Shown here: in pieces, positions 16,560-23,452 of the stretch
Layout of the letters: every line of letters begins with the position of its first letter
Position numbering within the stretch: the stretch's first letter is position 1
Virus record (IMG/VR): IMGVR_UViG_3300032285_000935
Span: 1-39,417 of that record
From: a virus
DNA: 39,417 bases
Direction: 5' to 3' (one strand)
Notes under the pieces: generated by a model
What the model saw: only the letters and a program-made list of their open reading frames with translations
What the model was told of the DNA's origin: nothing
Database searches by the model: none
Position numbers and translations under genes: made by a program

Positions 16560-17105
16560 TTACTTAGAATATTGCGTCATTGTTTGAAATGGTGCATCTG
16601 AATAGATGCTAAGTTTAACTGCAATCTTGATTGCTTTAAGTGGTGCTGCTCCCGCGTGTAGTGCTCCTAGTGCAAACATTGCACCTGAACCTACTGCGTA
16701 GAATCCATCCCCACTGCGCATAACTGCTAAATCGTCACCCACATCAAACAGTTCGCCATTTACTGCTATTAAGAATTCAAATCTAGGACCATCATTCTTA
16801 TCCTGCGGTTCATCAAAGTTGTACCCATTAGCCTTTAAACACTCACGTAGTGAGGGCATTGCCTTGGTTATCATGAAATGATAAACATCTTTTTTGTCTG
16901 CAGCAGTTAACTTTGGTGGGCTCCAAATATGCTGGGCAATATCGCAAGGTTGAACTTCACCACTACCAGCGATAATAAACTCGCCACGTTCATTCATCTT
17001 AGTCATATCTGGATGATTCCAAGTACGACCACTATCATCACTAACTAAACTGTCAGCAACCAAAGTGCAACTGTCTTCATACTGCACACCGATGATTGTT
17101 GTCAT
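16560..17105 (-). CDS. HslV / proteasome beta-type Ntn-hydrolase, candidate head-maturation protease (181 aa)
   Basis: The product begins MTTIIGVQYEDSCTLVADS. After Met removal Thr1 would be the catalytic N-terminal nucleophile. Asp17 (VADS) and a Lys in TKM at position 35 match the Thr-Asp-Lys triad of HslV and proteasome beta subunits, with a small insertion before the Lys. The C-terminal block (YAVGSGAMFALGALHAG followed by AIKIAVKLSIYSD) matches the family's GSG turn and helix. Length is normal for HslV. There is no HslU-like ATPase in the window. Location immediately after the portal gene, where phages usually place the prohead protease, suggests capsid maturation. Degrading host proteins is the alternative. 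Fold call is firm; role is inferred. Confidence 0.85.
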   Translation of the reverse strand: MTTIIGVQYEDSCTLVADSLVSDDSGRTWNHPDMTKMNERGEFIIAGSGEVQPCDIAQHIWSPPKLTAADKKDVYHFMITKAMPSLRECLKANGYNFDEPQDKNDGPRFEFLIAVNGELFDVGDDLAVMRSGDGFYAVGSGAMFALGALHAGAAPLKAIKIAVKLSIYSDAPFQTMTQYSK

Positions 17106-17119
17106 TGTCCCCTACTTAG

Positions 17120-18910
17120 TTATTTACGTGTTTGGCTTGTTCTTACGCTTGCGTTTGCTTTTCCTGAACTTGTTAAAGTTGATATTAAGTTTTGAATGCT
17201 AGGTACTCCACCTTGAGGGATTGGTACTTGTGGTGCGTTTTGTGGTTGTGGTGCAAGAGAGCCTCCTGCTGGAGCACCAGCGGGAACAGGGGACGTTTGC
17301 TCAACCGGAGGATTGGCCCCAACAGGAGGATTCTGAGGCGCGAAAATCTCCCCAATGGCATCTTCAACTGCTTTGCCACCTTGACGCGCTTTAATTACTT
17401 GTGCTACCTTAGCAATGATAGCAGTTGGGTCCCCACCTGATGCAGCCATTTGCGGAATTGCTTGAGTATATTGTTGAAGTGAAGCAATAAGCGCACTACG
17501 CATATCCTCAACTTCAATCTTTTCTTGCTCTTGTGTAACATTCACATTGAATGGAAGTTCTCTCATAGCCATATCCTTAGAGATTAACTTACCACCAAGT
17601 GCTTGTAGCATAAAGATAAGTCCCTGTGCTGGGTTAAGACCAGCCAACATACCATAGCGAACATCTGCAGAGTGGTCTCCCTTGATGTCCTTGCCCGGTG
17701 TATATGTGATTACGTATGGTGAACCAGCGTCTACACCACGAATTGTCTTTTCAAAGTTAAAGTAAGTCTCATCTACTTGGAAGCATAGGCTGATTACATC
17801 ACGTAATGCTGCCGCAAAGATAGCCTGAGATGACTTAACTTGGGTATCAAATGCACCCATAAGTGCTTGAACGCCTTGACCTGTAACAACAGAGGCATTA
17901 ATGTTTCCTGTACGTCCCTCAGGATAACGAGCACCAACTCGAAGTTCTTGATTGAGAAGTGTTTGTTCTGTAAAGGCACCTTGTGGTAGAGTAAGTTCTA
18001 CACGACGAACACCAGCAGGGTTAGATGTACGGATAACTGCATCTCCACCTAGTTGAAGTTCTTGTACATCTTGTGGGAGTACGATTGGTGACTGTACTGA
18101 CTTTTCAGCGGCTTCCATTGCAAGCATCGCAAAGCGATTACGAAGCAATTGGATACCTAGAACGTCATCAAATTGTCCACGCATCTCATTATCAATGGAT
18201 GGACGCTTGGCAATAACAACCATCATCTTGCCAAGTGGGTTCTTTGCTTGTGAAAGAACTAAGTTTTGACGAGATGGTACATATACAACCGATTGGTCCT
18301 TATCGTAGTAACGATAAATATCAATCATGCTGTTTAAATCTTGACGATATCCTTCATTGCCTAGCAATTGAGGTTGGAATTCAGGGAATTGGGCTACCAA
18401 TTCACCTAGTGTCATCATATATCTCTTAGCAAAAGCAACGCATCGCCCGTAGCGGTCAAATTCCGGATAGGATTGACGAGGGTTCTCGATGCGGATGCGA
18501 GGCAGTCCGGCCTCTTCATCAAGTTCTACAATGAATGGGATGAATCCGTATGTGATATAGTAGTCTGCACCAGTATACATATGTACAGAAAGGTCAGAGT
18601 GAACAAAATAATTGGAAGCAATACGAGTACGCTTGTCAGCAAAAGACCTTGCACGGTCTGATACTTGATTCGCCGCAGAACAGTTGACGGCTGGGAGAGG
18701 TGCCATAACCTCTGATAGGTCACGTGCAACAACATCAATAAAATTCGCAACGACATTTGCATCTACGCCATCTGGAAAGAAGTCAGGATATACTTCTGCA
18801 ATCTTACCTTGACGAACCGATAGAACGTCATTGGCTGTAGCATCGCGCTCAGTGGAGCGGTAGCGCAGGGAATCAACCCGTGCTGCAATCTGCTCAATTG
18901 TTAATGCCAT
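17120..18910 (-). CDS. portal protein (596 aa)
   Basis: The order terminase–portal and a size of 596 aa fit a portal. N-terminal residues include an ANVVANFIDVVARDLSEVMAPLP helix typical of portals. Then come YYITYGFIPFIVELDEEAGLPRIRIENPRQSYPEFDRYGR in the wing and beta region, and MLAMEAAEKSVQSPIVLP in the stem. The C-terminus (from about residue 535) is Pro/Gly/Gln-rich (NPPVGANPPVEQTSPVP) and ends in a basic tail. A ribosome-binding site (ATAGGAAACC) lies in the 7-base gap after the terminase stop. It would form the dodecameric DNA gate and the terminase docking site. There is no single diagnostic motif, so confidence is high but not complete. Confidence 0.85.
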   Translation of the reverse strand: MALTIEQIAARVDSLRYRSTERDATANDVLSVRQGKIAEVYPDFFPDGVDANVVANFIDVVARDLSEVMAPLPAVNCSAANQVSDRARSFADKRTRIASNYFVHSDLSVHMYTGADYYITYGFIPFIVELDEEAGLPRIRIENPRQSYPEFDRYGRCVAFAKRYMMTLGELVAQFPEFQPQLLGNEGYRQDLNSMIDIYRYYDKDQSVVYVPSRQNLVLSQAKNPLGKMMVVIAKRPSIDNEMRGQFDDVLGIQLLRNRFAMLAMEAAEKSVQSPIVLPQDVQELQLGGDAVIRTSNPAGVRRVELTLPQGAFTEQTLLNQELRVGARYPEGRTGNINASVVTGQGVQALMGAFDTQVKSSQAIFAAALRDVISLCFQVDETYFNFEKTIRGVDAGSPYVITYTPGKDIKGDHSADVRYGMLAGLNPAQGLIFMLQALGGKLISKDMAMRELPFNVNVTQEQEKIEVEDMRSALIASLQQYTQAIPQMAASGGDPTAIIAKVAQVIKARQGGKAVEDAIGEIFAPQNPPVGANPPVEQTSPVPAGAPAGGSLAPQPQNAPQVPIPQGGVPSIQNLISTLTSSGKANASVRTSQTRK

Positions 18911-18917
18911 TGGTTTC

Positions 18918-20774
18918 CTATCCGTAAGTTTCTACCCATTGCTCTGCAAAGGCTTCATCTAGTTGTATGGACGCTCTAGCACTTTTTTGTGCTCTAGTGG
19001 CCCATCTGTTGTTTTGATATTGACTAATCCTGCTTGATTGTTGCATTAACTCGCGTATGCGGATAATAGCAAACCATAAAGCCATAACTGTATCTGTTGG
19101 GTTCTTGGTATCTGGCTTCCAAGTGATGAGTTGCTGGACTAAGGTCTTGAGACCCTCAGAACCTTCGTTGCTCGGAAGTTCGATTATATTGTTATCTTGG
19201 AAGCGAGTATCTCTAATCGTTCCAAATAACGAAGCCATAGAGGCTACACCATAGGATGTATCCCACTTATTCTTACCAGTAAAGTGTGACTCTAGACGGG
19301 TACCATACTGGGCTAGCCAGTTACGTAGGTCATCATCTAGGGCGTAAGCCTTCTGGTGTGCGTTAATCTCAATACGAAGTTCTTGTGGGCGGTACTTCTC
19401 TACCCACTCTTCGATAAGAGCGCGAATTTTCATTGGGTTAGGTTCTGTCATATTGACAGCATCTAATATGTAAATTTTACCGTCTGCACGATTGTAAGTA
19501 GCAATCACTGCGCCGGTATTACCAGTCATCGCTGGGTCGAGACCCATAACTGTGTAAGAAGATTCAACGTGCTTTGGGTGTCCGGGATTGCCCGGTTTAA
19601 GCGGTCCTCTTCTGCGCATACCGTTGACGCTTCCTGCAATGCAGGTTGGTGAGAAGATGGAGTTTTCGACAACATCTTCCTGCTGGTATACCATAGCCCA
19701 GACCGACGGAGCAACCTCAGACCTTCTCGTAAAGAGCGAGGGTCCATCCCACTTTGTATATAATCCGTTTTCATCTGGTTCGTCCACATCGCCTTCGGGC
19801 CTGTCAGTCTTAGGCCAAAGGGCTTTCCACTTCTTAGGGTCTTCGTCAAATTCAAGTACTGCTGGTTGCGAGAAGTAAGTGAAGGGGCTTTTGCCACCCG
19901 TCCATTGCCCACCATCTCGAATCATTTTATATAAATCTATAGGAGCGACGCGGGTTCCTACTATAAGTAGTTTGCCGTGTCGCCCTAAGCGCGTGATAAC
20001 TTCCTTTTGAAGCCATTCGATTTGCTTCTCCCACTCGTGGGCATTCGAGGACATCACAACGTCGTCTAGGATAATCAGGTCGGCGCGAGCACCGTAAATC
20101 TGAGAACCAAAGCCTAAGGCTTGGACCGTAGGGTCTTTTTCGCCTGAGTCTCGACCTGTTCCTAAATATATCATATCTGCAGACCATTGGGTCGCATCTT
20201 GCTTGTACCCACCCTGCGGACCAAAGGCTACCTGTAGTTTGGTGTAGGCTGGGTGTGAAAGTCTAGTCTTGATAGCCCCAAGGAACTTGCGGGCCATACC
20301 TTGAGTTTTAGAGACGATAATGACTCGGGCATTAGGATTAGTTACAATTTTGTAGACCACATAGTTGGTCGTGATGACCGTAGACTTAGCGTGTTCTGGC
20401 GGTACGTTAATTAGGACGCGGTTGCTTGCCCCGGGTTCGTACTGCATTGCTGGGTGTAGCCATCTTGGCTCACGACCCTCGATTAGGTCTACCCAGTCTA
20501 GGTGGTGGTCAAAGAGTTTGCTCTCTAAGAACTGCTCACAGAAGTCGGGGTAGGAAATATCCTTGAGTTCTGACAACTCGGCTTGTACGCCTTTGCCTGA
20601 AAGGCGGGCCTTCTCAGAAGCCTCTTTAAACTCTGGGTCTATAAAGCACCATTGGCGGTAGGCAGCCTCGGTACGTCCCGTTTGTTCCATAGCATTCTTG
20701 ATGGTAGAGCCCTGTGCTAGGAGGGCGAGAACCATCTTTTGGGACTCGTCTTTCCCTAGTTTCTTGCCTGCCAT
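18918..20774 (-). CDS. terL: terminase large subunit with N-terminal DNA-binding segment (618 aa)
   Basis: The packaging motor ATPase and nuclease. PPEHAKST around residues 125-132 is the Walker A-like site. LIILDDVV around 233-239 is Walker B. A later block starting VMGLDPAMTGNTGAV holds the first nuclease Asp. The first 70 residues (ALLAQGSTIKNAMEQTGRTEAAYRQWC) look like a small-terminase helix-turn-helix fused to the large subunit, and no separate small subunit is evident. ATG 20774 is preferred: it follows AGGGAC, and a TATAAT-like -10 (20793-20798) lies just upstream. A GTG 17 codons earlier (20825) is possible but lacks a ribosome-binding site. Confidence 0.93.
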   Translation of the reverse strand: MAGKKLGKDESQKMVLALLAQGSTIKNAMEQTGRTEAAYRQWCFIDPEFKEASEKARLSGKGVQAELSELKDISYPDFCEQFLESKLFDHHLDWVDLIEGREPRWLHPAMQYEPGASNRVLINVPPEHAKSTVITTNYVVYKIVTNPNARVIIVSKTQGMARKFLGAIKTRLSHPAYTKLQVAFGPQGGYKQDATQWSADMIYLGTGRDSGEKDPTVQALGFGSQIYGARADLIILDDVVMSSNAHEWEKQIEWLQKEVITRLGRHGKLLIVGTRVAPIDLYKMIRDGGQWTGGKSPFTYFSQPAVLEFDEDPKKWKALWPKTDRPEGDVDEPDENGLYTKWDGPSLFTRRSEVAPSVWAMVYQQEDVVENSIFSPTCIAGSVNGMRRRGPLKPGNPGHPKHVESSYTVMGLDPAMTGNTGAVIATYNRADGKIYILDAVNMTEPNPMKIRALIEEWVEKYRPQELRIEINAHQKAYALDDDLRNWLAQYGTRLESHFTGKNKWDTSYGVASMASLFGTIRDTRFQDNNIIELPSNEGSEGLKTLVQQLITWKPDTKNPTDTVMALWFAIIRIRELMQQSSRISQYQNNRWATRAQKSARASIQLDEAFAEQWVETYG

Positions 20775-20792
20775 ATTGGTGTCCCTAATGCT

Positions 20793-20798
20793 ATTATA
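20793..20798 (-). promoter_or_regulatory. TATAAT-like -10 box before terminase
   Basis: The minus-strand hexamer TATAAT lies 18 bases upstream of ATG 20774, but I see no good -35. It overlaps a small inverted repeat (CCGTTA/TAACGG, 20800-20815). A promoter for the late operon is plausible; the phage sigma-like factor might read a different -35. Tentative. Confidence 0.4.
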
Positions 20799-20872
20799 AC
20801 CGTTAGATATAACGGTAGTACTCACCCAATTGATTATATTATATTATATATATATTATATATATAGGAGGAG

Positions 20873-20897
20873 CGGAGTCTTAAACGGAGCGACTCCG
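20873..20897 (+). repeat. inverted repeat 1 of intergenic cluster
   Basis: Arms CGGAGTC and GACTCCG, 7 bp perfect, enclose an 11-base loop. It is immediately followed by the next inverted repeat. Confidence 0.6.
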
Positions 20898-20919
20898 TAT
20901 ATGTAAAACATTACATATA
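20898..20919 (+). repeat. inverted repeat 2 of intergenic cluster
   Basis: Arms TATATGT and ACATATA, 7 bp perfect, with an 8-base loop. It abuts repeat 1 without a gap. Confidence 0.55.
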
Positions 20920-20923
20920 AGAT

Positions 20924-20954
20924 AACCTGTTCAAAACTGAAAACCGAACAGGTT
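20924..20954 (+). repeat. inverted repeat 3 of intergenic cluster
   Basis: Arms AACCTGTTC and GAACAGGTT, 9 bp perfect, with a 13-base loop. It is the longest of the tightly spaced repeats. A short T-run follows the right arm on the plus strand, so a weak terminator reading is possible. Confidence 0.6.
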
Positions 20955-20971
20955 TTCGGGATATATTTATG

Positions 20972-20995
20972 AAATCGGGTAATAATGTCCGATTT
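20972..20995 (+). repeat. inverted repeat 4, sharing halves of the phage palindrome in reverse order
   Basis: Arms AAATCGG and CCGATTT with a 10-base loop. The right arm is part of TGTCCGAT (20986-20993), the exact left half of the recurring 17-bp palindrome, and the left arm contains ATCGG from its right half. The two halves are thus present but turned outward. Confidence 0.5.
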
Positions 20996-21006
20996 ATACA
21001 TATATA

Positions 21007-21084
21007 GAGGGGGGCTATATAACAGATATTTATGATGGGATTCTAGTATAGGGAATTGCTTCGCAATTTAACAATGCCCCCCTC
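21007..21084 (+). repeat. inverted repeat 5: 9-bp GC-rich stem enclosing an inner hairpin
   Basis: GAGGGGGGC (21007-21015) pairs perfectly with GCCCCCCTC (21076-21084). The 60-base interior contains a second stem, AATTGC/GCAATT at 21054-21068 with loop TTC. It is the most GC-rich spot of the intergenic region and would form a strong RNA or cruciform. Confidence 0.6.
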
Positions 21085-21370
21085 AAAAGTTCTCGGGGAG
21101 ATTGTTTTATTTCTTTCGTTATTCGCTCAATTCATAGCCCTATTTATTCTTAATCGGTCTTAATTGTTTTTTATTTAATGGCGAGATTAAATTCTTGATG
21201 GTTGATAGTCTGCCCACCCTTTCCCCCCTTGCGTTAATTAGTTGAAAGTTAAATTAGATAGTTGAAAGTTCAACTAAATTTCCCTAGCCACTAGCTTCTT
21301 TTTATAAATTCCAAAGGTGCCGGAATCGGGCAGAATCGACCCGCCCCGCGCCCCGCGTATCCCCGCATGG

Positions 21371-21387
21371 TGTCCGATAATCGGACG
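21371..21387 (+). repeat. 17-bp palindrome, copy 1
   Basis: TGTCCGATAATCGGACG: outer pair T·G instead of T-A. It lies in the leader of the plus-strand operon, about 120 bases before the first gene. All nine copies have the unpaired centre as A on the plus strand. Confidence 0.9.
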
Positions 21388-21506
21388 CCTAAACCCCCTA
21401 AATGAGCGTAAAAAAAAATAAAATAAAAGGGTGCGAAAGTTGAAAGAATTGCCAAGATATGAGAGGGTTCTCTTAGTGGCAAACCCGCCACCAAAGACCC
21501 AAAGAA

Positions 21507-22187
21507 ATGGACGTTAAAAAAATGGCTACAAAGACAGCGAAAGTAACAGCACCAAAGGCACCAAAGACAACTGCACCAAAGGCTCCAAAGATTAAAATCG
21601 AAAACGCATTAGACAATCAACTGGTGAAAGAATATTCTGCACTGGCGCAAGAATCTCGCCAAGATGAAATTCTATTTATTGCGTCCACCGTCGGACGTCT
21701 AAATGCGGGCACCCTTTCGGTTCGTATCGGCAAGGCGTCAATCAAAGAGGCAGAAAAGTCGGGCAAAGCACCGACTATCCGCGCCTCTCATATTGAACAC
21801 TTTAAGACCGCACTGCAAATTATAAACCTAGAAGGTGCGGATGATAAGAGCCTCGCCGAAATTCTAAAATTAGCGACCCGCGCAGACACCGCCTACGGCG
21901 TCGAAAAGGCAAAGGTCGAAATCGCAAAGGCTAAAACCTACGCAGACGCAGACACCGCGACCCCTACCATTGCCGAAAGCGCAAGCGCAAAGCCAAAGGC
22001 GGGACGCAAGACCAAAGCCAAAGTACAAGCACCAAAAACCCTTGAGGAGAAAATTCTCGCTATGGTTCAATTACTAGCCACCGAAAAGAATCTCAAGGAC
22101 GCCAAGACCAGCGACCTAAAATCACTAAAGGCAGTACTAGGCGCACTAAGCCAAGTAGCCCGAAATAGCGAGGCAAAGACCGCCTAA
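21507..22187 (+). CDS. Lys/Ala/Pro-rich basic protein, first gene of the plus-strand operon (226 aa)
   Basis: The start may be ATG 21507 or the in-frame ATG 21522 (MATKTAKVTAP); neither has a strong ribosome-binding site. The N-terminal 35 residues are histone-H1-like (KVTAPKAPKTTAPKAPK). The middle (about 36-140) is a helical globular part (DNQLVKEYSALAQESRQDEILFIAS, LVRIG-like turns, ILKLATRADTAYG). A second Lys/Ala/Pro-rich linker (about 165-180) precedes a helical end. Arms around a globular core suggest a DNA-binding or nucleoid-type protein. It is expressed as its own unit, since a strong terminator follows. No HTH was recognised. Confidence 0.75.
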   Translation: MDVKKMATKTAKVTAPKAPKTTAPKAPKIKIENALDNQLVKEYSALAQESRQDEILFIASTVGRLNAGTLSVRIGKASIKEAEKSGKAPTIRASHIEHFKTALQIINLEGADDKSLAEILKLATRADTAYGVEKAKVEIAKAKTYADADTATPTIAESASAKPKAGRKTKAKVQAPKTLEEKILAMVQLLATEKNLKDAKTSDLKSLKAVLGALSQVARNSEAKTA

Positions 22188-22201
22188 GCAATAGAAAGGA
22201 T

Positions 22202-22231
22202 AGCCCCGCCGAAAGGCGGGGTTATTTTTTT
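22202..22231 (+). terminator. intrinsic terminator after the first plus-strand gene
   Basis: A perfect 7-bp GC stem CCCCGCC-GAAA-GGCGGGG with a GNRA-type tetraloop is followed by TTATTTTTTT. It sits 14 bases after the stop of the 226-aa gene. It separates that gene from the rest of the plus-strand operon, which has its own promoters downstream. Confidence 0.93.
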
Positions 22232-22364
22232 GCCCTAAAAAATTTTGAAAAAATTTTCCAACACAAACCAACACAAACTTTTTGCGATAGGCGCCGGACG
22301 ATTTGGCGTTGCGAAATTCCGCTATCAGTGCAGAAGTTGAGGGCTAAACGGGGCAGATGGGTGT

Positions 22365-22393
22365 TTGACTTAAAGGCTAGGCTAGGATACCTT
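22365..22393 (+). promoter_or_regulatory. promoter-like pair P1
   Basis: TTGACT (22365-22370) and TACCTT (22388-22393) are 17 bases apart. The -10 is a poor consensus match. The -35 and its flank (TTGACTTAAAG) recur exactly in P2 114 bases downstream, which supports function. Palindrome copy 2 begins 66 bases after the -35 start. Confidence 0.5.
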
Positions 22394-22430
22394 TAGAGAG
22401 TGAAAGTCTGCTTAATAACGAATTCCCAGC

Positions 22431-22447
22431 CGTCCGATAATCGGACG
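22431..22447 (+). repeat. 17-bp palindrome, copy 2
   Basis: CGTCCGATAATCGGACG: the outer pair is C-G, a compensatory change relative to the T-A of the common form. It follows P1 and has no gene directly after it. Confidence 0.9.
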
Positions 22448-22478
22448 CTGAGAGTGCGGAAAGTGGATAGCACAAGGC

Positions 22479-22507
22479 TTGACTTAAAGATGGGGTTAAT
22501 ATATCCT
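22479..22507 (+). promoter_or_regulatory. promoter-like pair P2
   Basis: TTGACT (22479-22484) and TATCCT (22502-22507), spacer 17. It reads towards the 61-aa gene at 22585. The -35, spacer length and distance to the next palindrome are the same as in P1. Confidence 0.58.
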
Positions 22508-22544
22508 TATCTTATGGTTGAGGCAGGGATGTCCAAAACCTAGC

Positions 22545-22561
22545 CGTCCGATAATCGGACA
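22545..22561 (+). repeat. 17-bp palindrome, copy 3
   Basis: CGTCCGATAATCGGACA, outer pair C·A mismatched. It ends 23 bases before ATG 22585, just ahead of that gene's AAGGAG site. Confidence 0.9.
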
Positions 22562-22584
22562 GTTACTAACAAGGAGAAAAGAAA

Positions 22585-22770
22585 ATGAACGAAGTTGATA
22601 CAGACTTAGATTTTCTAAGTGATGATGAACTAGCAGAGATTCTTGCGATTGAATCTGACCTCGGAGTAGATATATCCCTAGATGAAATTGAGTATGAAGT
22701 AGCGGGTTACGCTATGGGTTATGACGTTGATGATGAAGATGAGGACGAGTACTCAGATTGGGCTGAGTAA
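22585..22770 (+). CDS. acidic small protein, unknown (61 aa)
   Basis: ATG 22585 follows AAGGAGAAAAGAAA. About a third of residues are Asp or Glu, including a C-terminal acidic run (YDVDDEDEDEYSDW). The only hydrophobic part is a short helix LAEILAIESDLGV. Small acidic early phage proteins often mimic DNA or bind host enzymes such as polymerase or nucleases. That is a generic possibility, not shown here. The gene is first after promoter P2 and is followed by a tRNA-like element. Confidence 0.72.
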   Translation: MNEVDTDLDFLSDDELAEILAIESDLGVDISLDEIEYEVAGYAMGYDVDDEDEDEYSDWAE

Positions 22771-22781
22771 TACCCTCGGTA

Positions 22782-22829
22782 GCCCGCGCTGGTGGCGTGG
22801 TTCGTAGGTTCAATTCCTACGGCGGGCAC
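22782..22829 (+). ncRNA. truncated tRNA-like element lacking an anticodon arm
   Basis: The 3' part is canonical. A T-arm with stem GTAGG/CCTAC and loop TTCAATT (22805-22821) is followed directly by a 7-base acceptor strand GGCGGGC and a discriminator A. The 5' strand GCCCGC (about 22783-22788) pairs with six of the seven acceptor bases. Only about 14 bases lie between, enough for at most a small D-like stem (CGC/GCG), so no anticodon arm exists. The element is about 47 bases long against a normal 72-90. It may be a degraded tRNA, an attachment-site remnant or a tRNA mimic. Confidence 0.6.
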
Positions 22830-22831
22830 TG

Positions 22832-22848
22832 TGTCCGATAATCGGACA
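22832..22848 (+). repeat. 17-bp palindrome, copy 4
   Basis: The consensus TGTCCGATAATCGGACA. It directly follows the tRNA-like element and ends 22 bases before ATG 22871. Confidence 0.92.
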
Positions 22849-22870
22849 CTATTAGACAGAAGGAGAAAAT

Positions 22871-23008
22871 ATGTACCTATCACTCGGAGATAGTTTCGCT
22901 ATAACCCTAGCGTTAATCTCATTAGTCGCAGTGCTAACCCTAGCCTTCCGTAGGATTGCAGTGTTAGAGAAGCAAGCAATTAAGTATCGTAGGGAGTTAC
23001 GTAAATGA
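22871..23008 (+). CDS. small single-span membrane protein (45 aa)
   Basis: AAGGAGAAAAT precedes ATG 22871. Residues about 8-27 (SFAITLALISLVAVLTLAFR) form one transmembrane helix. A basic tail follows (RRIAVLEKQAIKYRRELRK). The topology is short outside, long basic cytoplasmic end. Its stop overlaps the next start (ATGA), so it is coupled to the 70-aa gene. Function is unknown; small membrane proteins in such regions may affect superinfection or lysis timing. Confidence 0.7.
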   Translation: MYLSLGDSFAITLALISLVAVLTLAFRRIAVLEKQAIKYRRELRK

Positions 23009-23217
23009 TTGTTGAAAGTAAAAATGAATTGCTAATGCTACTCATTGGATTAGAGTGTGCTTCGGAGATGATTCTGCAACACGCTAGAGCAGAGGAGTGG
23101 CATGAGCGCACCTTCGTCAGTCTATTTAACAAAGTGGCTGACGAATATAATCAGATGGTCGAGGATGAAGAAAGTCTAATCGTTGAACTAATATCAGAAG
23201 GGAAATTCTATGATTAA
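23005..23217 (+). CDS. small helical protein, unknown (70 aa)
   Basis: ATG 23005 overlaps the membrane gene's stop. The product is entirely helical and acidic. It starts MIVESKNELLMLLIGLECAS and runs on through EMILQHARAEEWHERTF and LFNKVADEYNQMVEDEE. The end overlaps the following gene by eight bases. No family was recognised. Confidence 0.65.
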   Translation: MIVESKNELLMLLIGLECASEMILQHARAEEWHERTFVSLFNKVADEYNQMVEDEESLIVELISEGKFYD

Positions 23218-23380
23218 ACTAGAGTTATCTATCAGGGAGATTGAGGTCATCCGTCAGGCCCTACGCTCCCAAGAGGACGCGCATAAGCGCAATGGCTTTA
23301 AGGGTTTAGTCGCTGAGGACTCAGCCCTTAGAGCCAAGATTAGCAACGCGCTACTTGACTATTTGCGCGTTGAAGTGTAA
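23210..23380 (+). CDS. small helical protein, unknown (56 aa)
   Basis: The frame runs from ATG 23210, inside the end of the 70-aa gene (GGGAAATTCT upstream), to TAA 23378-23380. The product is MIKLELSIREIEVIRQALRS followed by a charged linker and a second helix ending ISNALLDYLRVEV. Two amphipathic helices joined by a polar loop suggest a small dimeric or partner-binding protein. The tight overlap with the upstream frame supports translation. No named family recognised. Confidence 0.62.
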   Translation: MIKLELSIREIEVIRQALRSQEDAHKRNGFKGLVAEDSALRAKISNALLDYLRVEV

Positions 23381-23410
23381 GGTTATACCTAGAAAGTGAA
23401 AGACCCTAGA

Positions 23411-23427
23411 TGTCCGAGAATCGGACA
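23411..23427 (+). repeat. 17-bp palindrome, copy 5
   Basis: TGTCCGAGAATCGGACA. The only change (T to G) lies in the three-base centre, leaving both 7-base arms intact. It ends 25 bases before ATG 23453. Confidence 0.9.
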
Positions 23428-23452
23428 CTAGATTGAGCGAAAGGATAGGTTA

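Larger units (their letters stand above)
20826..21506. other. divergent intergenic region, AT-rich and hairpin-rich
   Basis: About 680 bases without a convincing gene, between the leftward late operon and the rightward early operon. From left to right it has an alternating TATA tract (20832-20866), five inverted repeats within 20873-21084, then a plain AT-rich stretch. Two repeats of AGTTGAAAGTT follow near 21239-21271, with palindrome copy 1 (21371-21387) and a poly-A tract (21410-21418). It probably holds promoters and may include a replication origin or packaging site; the sequence does not say which. No clear SD-preceded frame was found. Confidence 0.6.
22232..22584 (+). other. gene-free control region with two promoter-palindrome modules
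   Basis: About 350 bases without a gene. The left part has A/T runs, a direct repeat of AACACAAA near 22259-22276 and a small stem (CGCC/GGCG near 22290-22307). The right part holds two promoter-like pairs and two palindromes, with identical spacing in each module. It is the probable control region of the plus-strand operon. Confidence 0.65.

Noticed and set aside
20826-21506. Small frames in the divergent intergenic region, including one of 67 aa at 21291-21494 on the minus strand
   Set aside because: They have biased, unlikely protein sequences, no ribosome-binding site and overlap the palindrome and poly-A tract.
22782-22829. A complete functional tRNA
   Set aside because: Distance between acceptor strands leaves no anticodon arm; only a truncated tRNA-like element can be supported.
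22782-22829. A phage attachment site in a tRNA remnant
   Set aside because: No integrase or excisionase was found in the window, and no host sequence is available for comparison.
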